Assembly (NCBI RefSeq): GCF_021556395.1
Contig: NZ_JAKGCS010000018.1
Coordinates: 1-60,000 of the forward strand
Length of the DNA stretch: 60,000 nucleotides
From: Acuticoccus kalidii
GTDB taxonomy: Bacteria > Pseudomonadota > Alphaproteobacteria > Rhizobiales > Amorphaceae
Direction: 5' to 3'
Shown here: positions 37,507-45,624 of the stretch, piece after piece
How the letters are laid out: each line of letters starts with the position of its first letter
Numbering within the stretch: position 1 is the stretch's first letter
Notes under the pieces: model-generated
The model's input: the letters and a program-made list of their open reading frames with translations, nothing else
Told to the model about the DNA's origin: nothing
The model's database searches: none
Position numbers and translations under genes: made by a program

Positions 37507-37890
37507 TCAGTCGAGCGCGGCGAGAACCTCCACCTCGACGACGAACGCCTCACGGGTAAAGCCGCCGACGATCATCAAGGTCGAGGCGGGCGGCGGGTCG
37601 GCGACATATCGGTCGCGCGCCGCCATATAGCCTGCGAGGTGCTCCCGGCCCGAGACGAAGGCGTTGATCCGCACGATCGAGCGTGCATCGCCGCCCGCCT
37701 CGGCGAGGATCGCGTCGATATTGCGGAAGCAGAGCGCGGCCTGCGCCTCCGCCCCGTCCGGGATCGCATCGTCCGGCCCGATACCGAGCTGGCCGGAGAG
37801 GACCAAAAGGCGCCGCCCTGCTGGAATTTCGACGGCATGCGAATATTTCGCGAAGGGGCGGCGGATGGTCTCTGGCGTGTGGTGTTTCAT
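37507..37890 (-). CDS. RidA/YjgF-family protein without the catalytic arginine
   Basis: 127 residues with the Rid fold (RRLLVLSGQLGIGPDD; ALCFRNIDAILAEAGG; EVEVLAALD). Classical RidA proteins hydrolyse reactive enamines/imines using an Arg in a PARS motif. Here the matching segment is PPASTLM, with Ala102 in that position, so 2-iminobutyrate deaminase activity is unlikely. Such Rid subgroups are often found in catabolic operons, including pyrimidine (RutC) and aromatic-amine pathways. It is the first gene of the leftward set. Confidence 0.85.
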   Translation of the reverse strand: MKHHTPETIRRPFAKYSHAVEIPAGRRLLVLSGQLGIGPDDAIPDGAEAQAALCFRNIDAILAEAGGDARSIVRINAFVSGREHLAGYMAARDRYVADPPPASTLMIVGGFTREAFVVEVEVLAALD

Positions 37891-37942
37891 GGTCCAAGCG
37901 GGCCTCTCGGAGCGCGGGTGCAGCGGTCATCACGGCACAACA

Positions 37943-37979
37943 ATTGCTTGCAATCAACGCGTCGCGGGCGGGCGCGTTG
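37943..37979. promoter_or_regulatory. Two abutting inverted repeats between the divergent operons
   Basis: In the 151-bp gap between the RidA-like gene and the NMT1-type binding protein, ATTGC-TT-GCAAT (37943-37954) is directly followed by CAACGCG-N11-CGCGTTG (37955-37979). Their position suits operators for shared control of both gene sets. No regulator gene sits in the locus itself; the nearest is the MarR gene at 44129. Confidence 0.45.
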
Positions 37980-38041
37980 TCGCCGACGGCGCGGCGATGC
38001 TATCGCATGGTATCCGGATCGAACGGACCGAGGGGAAGATG

Positions 38042-39055
38042 ATGCACCGCACGCTTTTGACTGCCGTCGCCATCGCCGCGATGGGCGCAAGCGCCGTCCA
38101 CGCGCAGGAGCTGACGCCCGTCACCTTCGGCACCAACTGGCTGCCCCAGGCCGAGCATGGCGGCTATTATCAGGCTGTCGCGGACGGGACCTATGCCGAT
38201 TGCGGCCTCGACGTGACGATCGCTCCCGGCGGTCCGCAGGTGAACAACCGCGCGCTCCTCCTCGCCGGGCGGATCCAGTTCCACATGGGCGGCAACCTTC
38301 TCCAGGCCTTCAGCGCGGCCGAACAGGGGATCCCGCTCGTCGTCGTCGCGGCGCACTTCCAGAAAGAGCCGCAGGTCATCATGACCCACCCCGACCAGGG
38401 GCTCGACACGTTCGAGGACCTGAAGACGATCAAGCTGATGATCGGCGAGAACGGCTTCCAGTCCTATTATCAATGGATGATCGACGCCTACGGCTTCACC
38501 GCCGATCAGCGCGAGCCCTACACCTTCAACCCCGCCCCCTTCCTCGCCGATCCGCGCTCCGGCCAACAGGGCTACGTGACGTCCGAGCCGTACGCGATCG
38601 AGACGCAGGGCGGGTTCACGCCCAACGTCTTCCTCCTCGCCGATCACGGGTTCGACACCTACGCGACCACCGTCGAAGTGATGCAGAGCACGATCGACGA
38701 GATGGCGGACGCGGTGCAATGCTTCGTCGATGCCTCGGCGCTCGGCTGGTACACCTACCTCTATGGCGACCCGTCGGCCGGCAACGCCCTCATCCTCGAG
38801 GCCAACCCGGAGATGACCGAGGCGCAGCTCGCCTACTCGATCGACAAGATGAAGGAATACGGCATCGTCGATTCCGGCGAAGCGCTCGATCTCGGCATCG
38901 GCGCGATGACCGACGCGCGCTTCAAGAGCTTTTACGACAAGATGGTCGAGGCCAAGGTCGCACCCGAGGGGCTCGATCTCGAGACCATCTACACGCTCGA
39001 TTTCGTCAACAAGGGCGTCGGGCTCGATCTGAAGAAACAGCTCACCGGCGAATAA
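38042..39055 (+). CDS. NMT1/THI5-type ABC transporter binding protein
   Basis: 337 residues. Start ATG 38042 (a second ATG one codon earlier is closer to the GAGGGGA ribosome site). The signal peptide ends at AVHA-QE. The mature protein is of the SsuA/THI5 class: TFGTNWLPQAEHGGYYQAVADG, then GGPQVNNRALLLAGRIQFHM. This class binds pyrimidine precursors of thiamine, riboflavin, sulfonates, taurine and similar small molecules. The THI5-like start (NWLPQAEHGG) favours a heterocyclic ligand. First gene of a six-gene operon with a deaminase and oxidoreductases. Confidence 0.9.
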   Translation: MHRTLLTAVAIAAMGASAVHAQELTPVTFGTNWLPQAEHGGYYQAVADGTYADCGLDVTIAPGGPQVNNRALLLAGRIQFHMGGNLLQAFSAAEQGIPLVVVAAHFQKEPQVIMTHPDQGLDTFEDLKTIKLMIGENGFQSYYQWMIDAYGFTADQREPYTFNPAPFLADPRSGQQGYVTSEPYAIETQGGFTPNVFLLADHGFDTYATTVEVMQSTIDEMADAVQCFVDASALGWYTYLYGDPSAGNALILEANPEMTEAQLAYSIDKMKEYGIVDSGEALDLGIGAMTDARFKSFYDKMVEAKVAPEGLDLETIYTLDFVNKGVGLDLKKQLTGE

Positions 39056-39065
39056 CCGGCCCGCC

Positions 39066-39860
39066 GTGCTGAACGCGAGCCCCGCCGAGAGCGCCGAAGC
39101 CATCGTCTCCCTCGACGGTGTCGGCAAGACGTTCGACAACGGCACGCGCGCCCTCGCCGGCGTCGATCTCAGGATCGGACGCGGCGAATTTCTATCGCTG
39201 CTCGGCCCTTCGGGGTGTGGCAAGTCGACGATCCTGCGGCTGATCGCGGGTCTCGACGAGCCGACCGAGGGGACGATCACCTGGCACGACCGGGCGACCG
39301 GCCGCGCGGCGCAGCGCGAGCGCAATGTGGGCTTCGTCTTTCAGGAGCCCACGTTGATGCCGTGGGCCACCGTCTTCGACAATGCCTGGCTTCCATTGCG
39401 GCTCAAAGGCATGACGCGCAGCAGCGCCGAAGCGCAGATCATGACCGCGCTCGAAAGCGTCGGCCTCGCCGACTTCCGCAACGCCTATCCGCGCGAACTC
39501 TCCGGCGGCATGAAGATGCGCGTCTCGATCGCCCGCGCGCTCGCGACCGACCCGTCGATCCTCCTGATGGATGAGCCGTTCGCCGCGCTCGACGAGATCA
39601 CCCGCTTCCGCCTCAACGATGATCTCCTGAGGCTCTGGGCGGACAAGGGATGGACGGTCGTCTTCGTCACCCATTCGGTATTCGAATCGGTCTACCTCTC
39701 CGCCCGCATCGCGGTGATGACGAACCGGCCCGGCAGGATCGCGGCGGACATCGTCGTCGACGAGCCCTTTCCGCGCACCGAGGCGTTCCGCACCTCGCCA
39801 AAGAATGGCGAGATCGCGCGGATCACCTCCGAGGCGCTGCACCGGGCGATGGGCGAATGA
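39066..39860 (+). CDS. ABC transporter ATPase (SsuB/ThiZ-like)
   Basis: 264 residues from a GTG start at 39066, 10 bp after the binding-protein stop. Walker A LLGPSGCGKSTIL, signature LSGGMKMRVSIARAL, Walker B LLMDEPFAALDEITR, H-loop VTHSVFES. It follows the nitrate/taurine/thiamine-precursor ATPase pattern. Overlaps the permease start by 4 bases. Confidence 0.94.
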   Translation: MLNASPAESAEAIVSLDGVGKTFDNGTRALAGVDLRIGRGEFLSLLGPSGCGKSTILRLIAGLDEPTEGTITWHDRATGRAAQRERNVGFVFQEPTLMPWATVFDNAWLPLRLKGMTRSSAEAQIMTALESVGLADFRNAYPRELSGGMKMRVSIARALATDPSILLMDEPFAALDEITRFRLNDDLLRLWADKGWTVVFVTHSVFESVYLSARIAVMTNRPGRIAADIVVDEPFPRTEAFRTSPKNGEIARITSEALHRAMGE

Positions 39861-40708
39861 GCCTCGCCGCGCGCCGCGAAAGCGACGAGGCGGCGGCCAC
39901 CGCGCCGAGCCTCAGCGAACGCCGGCGGCGGACGGACAAGATGCTGCGGATCGGATTGCCGCTGGTGGTGCTCGCGGCGTTCGTGGCGCTGTGGGACGCG
40001 ATCGTCGTCATCAACGCGATTCCGACCTACATCCTGCCGCGCCCGTGGCTGGTGCTCGCGACGATCGTGAACGACTGGGCCATTCTCGGCCCCTCGCTCT
40101 TCAACACGCTGGCGATCACCCTTCTGGCCCTCGCGCTCGCCACCGTCGGCGGCGTCCTCCTCGCGATTGCGCTCACCCAGTCCCGCGTGGTGGAATATTC
40201 CTTCTTTCCGATCGCCGTCGTGCTCCAGGTGACGCCGATCGTCGCGATCTTCCCGCTGATCAACATCTACGTCGAGAACGACCTCGCGAAGATCCTGCTG
40301 TGCGCCTGGATCGTCGCCTTCTTCCCGATTTTGTCGAACACGACGCTCGGCCTCAATTCGGCCGACCACAATCTGCGCGACCTCTACCGCCTCTATGGCG
40401 CGAGCCGGTGGCAGACCTTGCGCTATCTGCGCCTGCCGGCGGCGATGCCCTATTTTCTCGGCGGGCTCAGGATCGCGGGCGGCCTCGCGCTGATCGGGGC
40501 GGTGGTCGCCGAGTTCGTGGCCGGCGCGTCGGGCTTCGGGACGGGGCTTGCCTCGCGGATCATCGAATCGGGCTATCGGCTCAACATTCCGCGCCTCTTC
40601 GCCGCGCTCCTGCTGATCTCGGCGAGCGGCATCGTGATCTACGTCCTGCTCAGCCTCCTCTCCAACCGGATCCTCGGCAAATGGCACGAAAGCGCGACCC
40701 GGCGATGA
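39857..40708 (+). CDS. ABC transporter permease (SsuC/ThiX-like)
   Basis: 283 residues, about six membrane helices. The EAA loop region is YRLYGASRWQTLRYLRLPAA. The start ATG lies in the ATPase stop overlap (ATGA), and the gene ends in another ATGA overlap with the deaminase-like gene. A longer in-frame extension upstream lies within the ATPase gene and is not real. Confidence 0.93.
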   Translation: MSLAARRESDEAAATAPSLSERRRRTDKMLRIGLPLVVLAAFVALWDAIVVINAIPTYILPRPWLVLATIVNDWAILGPSLFNTLAITLLALALATVGGVLLAIALTQSRVVEYSFFPIAVVLQVTPIVAIFPLINIYVENDLAKILLCAWIVAFFPILSNTTLGLNSADHNLRDLYRLYGASRWQTLRYLRLPAAMPYFLGGLRIAGGLALIGAVVAEFVAGASGFGTGLASRIIESGYRLNIPRLFAALLLISASGIVIYVLLSLLSNRILGKWHESATRR

Positions 40709-41955
40709 AGATCGTCGACGCCGCCCTCCCCGCCGCCTTTCGCGAGGAACCGGCGGACGACCTCAACCTCTGCGACGTCACGATCGAAGGCGGGCGCATC
40801 GCGCTGGTAGAACCCGCCGCCGGCCTCGCGGACGGGATCGACGCCGCCGGCGGCATCCTCGTCCCCGCCTTCGTCGACATGCACACCCATCTCGACAAGG
40901 GCCATATCTGGCCGCGCACGCCGAACCCGGACGGCACGTTCGCCGGAGCGCTCGCCGCCACGGGCGAGGACCACCGTTTCTGGTCGGCGGACGACCTCAG
41001 AGCGCGGATGACATTCGCGCTCGAGACCGCCTATGCGCGGGGGACCGCGGCGATCCGCACCCATATCGATTCGATGCCGCCGCAAGATGCGATCTCCTGG
41101 CCCGTCTTCGCCGAATTGCGGGCGGAATGGGCCGGCCGCATCACGCTCCAAGGCGCGAGCCTCATGGGCATCGAGGGCGTCCCGGACGACCCCGGCCCGC
41201 TCTTCGACCATGTGACGCGCCATGGCGGGATCGTCGGCGCGGTCCTCTATGCCGTGCCGCCGATGCAAGCGAAGGTCGCGCGGCTCATGGAGGAGGCGGA
41301 GGCGCGCGGCCTCGATATCGACTTCCATGTCGACGAAAATCTCGATCCGGCCTCCAACTGCCTCGCCGTCGTCGCGGCGGAGGCGAAGCGGATCGGCTTT
41401 TCCGGGACGATCACCTGCGGCCATTGCTGCTCGCTGATGGCGATGGACGAGAGCACGGCCGACCGGACGCTCGACGCCGTCGCCGAGGCCGGGATTTCGA
41501 TCGTCAGCCTGCCGATGTGCAACCAGTATCTCCAGGACCGCCGGGCCGGTCGCACGCCCCGCATTCGCGGCGGAACGCTGGTGCATGAGATGGCCGCGCG
41601 CGGCATCCCGGTCGCCATCGCATCGGACAACACACGCGATCCGTTTTACGCCTATGGCGACCTCGACATGGTGGAGGTGTGGCGAGAAGCCACGCGCATC
41701 CTCCATCTCGACCACCCGGTCGGCGCGTGGCCCCTGGCGTTTTCCGCGACTCCAGCCGCCATCATGGGTTTGCCGGATCGCGACCGGTTGGCCCCCGGCG
41801 CGCCCGCGGATGTCGTTCTCTTCAAGGCCCGCTCTTGGACAGAGCTGTTCGCGCGCCCACAATATGACCGTATCGTCATTCGGAACGGGGCCGTCCTCGA
41901 GGCCGCACCGCCCGACTATTGTGAGCTGGACGGCCTATGGATCTCGCCGCGCTGA
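40705..41955 (+). CDS. Cytosine-deaminase-like amidohydrolase
   Basis: A 416-residue metal-dependent hydrolase of the cytosine deaminase group. The full metal and acid set is present, with spacing nearly identical to E. coli CodA: H60 and H62 (DMHTHLDKGHIW), H208 and E211 (DFHVDENLDPAS), H240 (ITCGHCCSL), D308 (ASDNTRDPF). The family removes amino or alkylamino groups from cytosine, isocytosine, creatinine, ammelide and related rings; AtzC is one relative. It is translationally coupled to the importer permease (ATGA overlap), so it probably acts on the imported compound. Cytosine itself is not assured, as such permease partners are not the usual CodB. Confidence 0.88.
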   Translation: MKIVDAALPAAFREEPADDLNLCDVTIEGGRIALVEPAAGLADGIDAAGGILVPAFVDMHTHLDKGHIWPRTPNPDGTFAGALAATGEDHRFWSADDLRARMTFALETAYARGTAAIRTHIDSMPPQDAISWPVFAELRAEWAGRITLQGASLMGIEGVPDDPGPLFDHVTRHGGIVGAVLYAVPPMQAKVARLMEEAEARGLDIDFHVDENLDPASNCLAVVAAEAKRIGFSGTITCGHCCSLMAMDESTADRTLDAVAEAGISIVSLPMCNQYLQDRRAGRTPRIRGGTLVHEMAARGIPVAIASDNTRDPFYAYGDLDMVEVWREATRILHLDHPVGAWPLAFSATPAAIMGLPDRDRLAPGAPADVVLFKARSWTELFARPQYDRIVIRNGAVLEAAPPDYCELDGLWISPR

Positions 41956-43325
41956 AATCCGACCTCAAAGAGCTGCCGCTCGAGGTGAACCCGAGAATCG
42001 TCCAGCAAAAGAGCCGGGACTTCTACTGGTATTCGCCGGTGCTGAAGCGCCAGCTCGACAGCGTGACGGCGGATATCGTGGCGACCCCGCGCGATCTCGA
42101 CGAGCTCTTGTTCATCCTCGGATCCTGCTGGCGCAATGAGGTGCCGGTGACGGTGCGCGGCGCGGGAACCGGCAATTATGGTCAGGCGATGCCGCTCGCT
42201 GGCGGCCTCATCCTCGATATGTCCGGCATGAACCGGGTGCTGTCGATCGAGCCCGGACGCGTCGTCGCCGAGCCCGGCGCGATCCTCGCCGATATCGACG
42301 CGGCGACGCGCGCGAGCGGCCAGGAGCTGCGCCTGTCGCCCTCCACCTATCACACGGCCTCGATCGGCGGCTTCGTCGCCGGCGGCTCGGGTGGCGTCGG
42401 ATCGATCCGCTGGGGCGGCCTGCGCGATCCCGGCAACATCATCCGCCTGCGCCTTGCGGCGATGGACGGCACCGTCGGCTCGCTGATCGACCTCACCGGC
42501 CCCGATATCGCCAAAGCGAGCCACGCCTACGGCACCACCGGCGTGATCACCGAGGTCGAGATGCCGCTCGCCCCGGCCTATGACTGGGTCGATATGATCG
42601 CCTCCTTCGCCTCGCTGGAAGCGGCGGTGAAATGCGGCGAGGCGCTCGCCGCGGCGGACGGCCTTCTCCTCAAGAATGTCGCGGTGATGGATGCGGCGGT
42701 CACGCCCTATTTCAAGCGGCACGCACCCTATCTGAAGGCCGGCGAGGCGGTGCTCGTCGTCATGGCCGCGCCGTTTGCGGTGACCGACGTCGCCTATGCC
42801 GTTGCCCATGCCGGCGGCGCCGTGACCTTCCGCTCCGATACGGTCGATGCGGCACTTCTGAAGACCCTCCCGGCCGCCTTCGAGCTCTGCTGGAACCACA
42901 CGACGCTGCGCGCGCTGCGCGTCGATCCGGCGATCACCTACCTGCAGGTTCTCTATCCGCAGCCCGATATCGCGGCGAAAGTGATGAAGATCGCCGGGCT
43001 TTTGGGCGACGAGGCGCCGACACATCTGGAGTTCGTCCGCTTCGACGGGGCGGTCGGATGCTTCGGTCTGCCCCTCGTCCGCTACACCAGCGAGGCTCGG
43101 CTCGACGAGATCGTCGCGATCCACGAGGAGCACGGGTGCCCGATCTTCAATCCGCACCGCTATACGCTCGAGGAAGGCGGGATGAAGCAGACCGATGCGG
43201 TCCAGCTCTCCTTCAAGCGGCGCGCGGATCCCAAGGGGCTCCTCAATCCCGGCAAGATGATCGCTTGGGATCAGCCCGATTTCGATTACGGTAAGCCTTA
43301 TTTGTTTCCGTCTCTCATGGCCTGA
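41937..43325 (+). CDS. FAD-linked oxidase (FAD_binding_4 family)
   Basis: 462 residues with the PCMH-type FAD domain: TVRGAGTGNYGQAMPLAGG and MSGMNRVLSIEPGRVVAEPG around residues 65-110, ASIGGFVAGGSGGVGSIRWG at about 140-160, and a C-terminal GLLNPGKMI. Relatives include glycolate, D-lactate and hydroxy-acid oxidases. It overlaps the end of the deaminase-like gene by 19 bases and the next start by 1. It probably oxidises an intermediate after ring hydrolysis; substrate unknown. Confidence 0.9.
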   Translation: MDLAALKSDLKELPLEVNPRIVQQKSRDFYWYSPVLKRQLDSVTADIVATPRDLDELLFILGSCWRNEVPVTVRGAGTGNYGQAMPLAGGLILDMSGMNRVLSIEPGRVVAEPGAILADIDAATRASGQELRLSPSTYHTASIGGFVAGGSGGVGSIRWGGLRDPGNIIRLRLAAMDGTVGSLIDLTGPDIAKASHAYGTTGVITEVEMPLAPAYDWVDMIASFASLEAAVKCGEALAAADGLLLKNVAVMDAAVTPYFKRHAPYLKAGEAVLVVMAAPFAVTDVAYAVAHAGGAVTFRSDTVDAALLKTLPAAFELCWNHTTLRALRVDPAITYLQVLYPQPDIAAKVMKIAGLLGDEAPTHLEFVRFDGAVGCFGLPLVRYTSEARLDEIVAIHEEHGCPIFNPHRYTLEEGGMKQTDAVQLSFKRRADPKGLLNPGKMIAWDQPDFDYGKPYLFPSLMA

Positions 43326-43912
43326 TGCGCGCGCTCGTCGTTTATTGTCATCCCAATCCCGAGAGCTTTTCCGCGCATATCTGCGCGCGTGTGGTGGTGA
43401 CACTGGCCGAAGCCGGCCACGAGGTGCGGCTCATCGATCTTTATGCCGAGGGGTTCGACCCGGTCATGAGCTGCGAGGAGCGGCTCGGCTACCACACCCC
43501 CGGCGACAACGAGATCCCCGTCGCCGAGCATCTCGCCCGGCTTCGCTGGTGCGACGCGGCGGTGTTCGTCTATCCGACATGGTGGTTCGGGCTGCCGGCG
43601 ATGCTGAAAGGCTGGCTCGACCGCGTGATGATCCCGCACGCGACCTTCACGATGCCGACCGAATCGAAGCCGATGCAGCGCCAGCTCGACAATATCCGCA
43701 CCATCGCAGTCGCGACCACCTGCGGCGCCCCCTGGTGGCAATCGAAGCTGATCGGCGAGCCCGGCCGCAAGACGTTGCTGCGCGGCTTTCGGGCGATCTG
43801 CCATCCCACCTGCCGCACCCGCTATGCCGCGCTCTACAAGATCGACAGCTCCACCGAGGCGCGCCGGGCCGCCCATGTCGGGCGCGTCGAGACGATGATC
43901 GCCGCGCTCTGA
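43325..43912 (+). CDS. NAD(P)H dehydrogenase (quinone)/flavodoxin-fold oxidoreductase
   Basis: 195 residues of the flavodoxin_2 (KefF/MdaB/NQO1-like) family. VVYCHPNPESFSAHICARVV binds the FMN/FAD phosphate. VFVYPTWWFGLPAMLKGWLDR is the family's active-site segment. Its ATG shares one base with the FAD-oxidase stop (TGATG). Last gene of the rightward operon; it may recycle quinones or flavin for the oxidase or reduce a pathway intermediate. Confidence 0.9.
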   Translation: MRALVVYCHPNPESFSAHICARVVVTLAEAGHEVRLIDLYAEGFDPVMSCEERLGYHTPGDNEIPVAEHLARLRWCDAAVFVYPTWWFGLPAMLKGWLDRVMIPHATFTMPTESKPMQRQLDNIRTIAVATTCGAPWWQSKLIGEPGRKTLLRGFRAICHPTCRTRYAALYKIDSSTEARRAAHVGRVETMIAAL

Positions 43913-43928
43913 CCGCTTCACCGTAAGT

Positions 43929-43936
43929 TTTATAAA
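43929..43936 (+). promoter_or_regulatory. AT-rich promoter-like spot before the MarR gene
   Basis: TTTATAAA, a perfect palindrome in an AT-rich stretch (about 43926-43945), stands out in the 216-bp gap before marR. It could be a -10 element or part of a MarR autoregulatory site. No confident -35 was placed. Confidence 0.3.
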
Positions 43937-44128
43937 TACAAATCGCTGGAGTCTCGCCGAAACGGCCCGATTTCGGTGCGTTTCTGCCGTTTCATGGCTC
44001 TATGCGGGGGATGCGACGCCCCGTGTTCGGCTTGCGGTCATCGTTCGCGGCACGTATTGAGGCATATGGCTTTGTCATGCCCGCCGCGATCTTCCCGAGC
44101 CGGAGCGAGCGGGCGCACAGAGGTCCCG

Positions 44129-44617
44129 ATGCCGTTCGATTACGCCAAGACCGCGACCTACCGCCTCGCGCAGGCGGCGAAGGCGCAGCGTGCCCGGTCG
44201 GGTGCGCATTTGTCAGCGCTCGGCCTCCATCCGGGCCAGGAAGTCGTCCTCAAGGCGCTCGCCCGCACGGACGGTCAAACGATGAGCGAGCTCGCCGCCG
44301 AACTCGGCGTGCAGCCGCCGACGGTGACGAAGATGGTCACACGGCTCGCCGCTTACGGGTTTCTCGTCCGGCAGACCTCGACCACCGACGGGCGTCTGGC
44401 GCGCGTGTTCCTCACCGATCCGGGCCGCGCCCTCCTCAACGATATCGACAAGACCTGGAAGCGCCTCGAAAAAGAAGCGCTGACCGGCTTCGACGACAAG
44501 GATCGAAAACGGCTCCGGCGGCTTTTACGAAAGATGGAGAAAAATCTTCTCGCCGCCCAGGGCTCTGCCAAGCATCGCGACGACGAGGACGACGACGCCG
44601 AGGACGCGACTGCCTAA
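44129..44617 (+). CDS. MarR-family transcriptional regulator
   Basis: 162 residues from ATG 44129 with AGAGGT upstream. The winged helix-turn-helix is clear: MSELAAELGVQPPTVTKMVTRLAAYGFLVRQTSTTDGRLARVFLTD, recognition helix near residues 55-70 and the wing with the DGR turn. The C-terminus is a long charged helix ending in an acidic tail (DDEDDDAED). MarR proteins usually repress a neighbouring exporter or catabolic genes. Here a DMT exporter starts directly at its stop, and the deaminase/oxidase operon ends 216 bp upstream. Confidence 0.92.
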   Translation: MPFDYAKTATYRLAQAAKAQRARSGAHLSALGLHPGQEVVLKALARTDGQTMSELAAELGVQPPTVTKMVTRLAAYGFLVRQTSTTDGRLARVFLTDPGRALLNDIDKTWKRLEKEALTGFDDKDRKRLRRLLRKMEKNLLAAQGSAKHRDDEDDDAEDATA

Positions 44618-45535
44618 GTGCCCCTTTTAGCCCCCGCCAACACCGAAGCGGGTGCCGCGATCCGCGGCATCCTCCTCATGACCTTCGCCGCCGCGATGTT
44701 CTCGTGTCTCGATACGGCGGCGAAATATCTCAACCAGACGATGGAATCGGTCGATATCGTCTGGCTGCGCTACGCCTTCCACGTTCTCATTCTCGCGCTT
44801 TATTTCCGCGTCTGGCGCAATCTGCGGCCGTTCCGCACCCAGCATGTGTTCTGGCACATTCTGCGCGGCCTCTGCCTTCTCGGCGCGACCTTCTTCAATT
44901 TTTGGGCGCTTCGCTATCTCCAGCTCGCCGAGACGAGCGCCATCATGTTCGCCGGACCGTTGGTCGTCACCGCGCTCGCGGGGCCACTGCTCGGCGAGCA
45001 GGTCGGCATCCGGCGCTGGATCGCGGTCGGGATCGGCTTTATCGGGGTCCTCATCGTGACGCGTCCCGGCACCGGCGCGATGCACTGGGCGGCCGGCCTC
45101 TCCGGCATCGGGATGCTGTGCTACGCGTCCTATTCGCTGCTGACGCGGCGGATGCACCGGACCGAATCGCAGGAGAGCCTGATGATGCTCTCCGCCCTCG
45201 TCGGCATGGTGCTCCTCGTTCCCTATTCCGGCCATGCACTGATGGACCTGTCGGGTTGGGCGTGGGGCATCGCCGTCCTGATGGGCATTTTCGGCGCGAT
45301 CGGGCACGGGGCGATGGTCGTCGCCCACCGGGTGGCGAGCGCGTCGCTGCTCGCGCCGTTCATCTACACTCAGATGGTCTGGATGATCACCTTCGGCTAC
45401 GTCATCTTCGACGACACGCCGGACCTTTGGACCATCGTCGGAACCTTGGTCATCGCCGGCGCGGGTCTTTACATCCTTCACCGCGAGCGGGTGCGCGGCC
45501 AGCACGTCACCGTGCGCGACCCGGCCGTCCAGTAG
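44618..45535 (+). CDS. DMT-superfamily (EamA) transporter
   Basis: 305 residues, about ten membrane helices in two EamA halves (first AAMFSCLDTAAKYLNQ to ITLL-type helices ending near 140, second LSGIGMLCYASYSLLTRR on). Drug/metabolite exporters of this type move amino acids, nucleosides or purines outward. The frame begins at a GTG immediately after the MarR stop; an ATG at codon 14 is a possible alternative. The MarR-transporter pair suggests ligand-induced export. Confidence 0.88.
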   Translation: MPLLAPANTEAGAAIRGILLMTFAAAMFSCLDTAAKYLNQTMESVDIVWLRYAFHVLILALYFRVWRNLRPFRTQHVFWHILRGLCLLGATFFNFWALRYLQLAETSAIMFAGPLVVTALAGPLLGEQVGIRRWIAVGIGFIGVLIVTRPGTGAMHWAAGLSGIGMLCYASYSLLTRRMHRTESQESLMMLSALVGMVLLVPYSGHALMDLSGWAWGIAVLMGIFGAIGHGAMVVAHRVASASLLAPFIYTQMVWMITFGYVIFDDTPDLWTIVGTLVIAGAGLYILHRERVRGQHVTVRDPAVQ

Positions 45536-45624
45536 GGATCCGATCCCGCACGAAACGCCGACACCCGATAGTCATCTGCGGCGCGCTTCGCTAAGACGCG
45601 CGCCGTAGGGAGGAGAATCTCAAC

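Noticed and set aside
34508..37630. Open frame of about 1040 codons on the plus strand
   Set aside because: Antisense to the importer and creatininase-like genes, which have clear motifs. Composition is typical of a mirror frame.
37891..38041. Possible TPP riboswitch before the THI5-type binding protein
   Set aside because: I found no CTGAGA-type conserved core in the 151-bp gap; only the two inverted repeats are notable.
45535..45548. GGGAT-CCG-ATCCC after the DMT transporter
   Set aside because: Stem of only 5 bp and no T-run. Too weak to report as a terminator.
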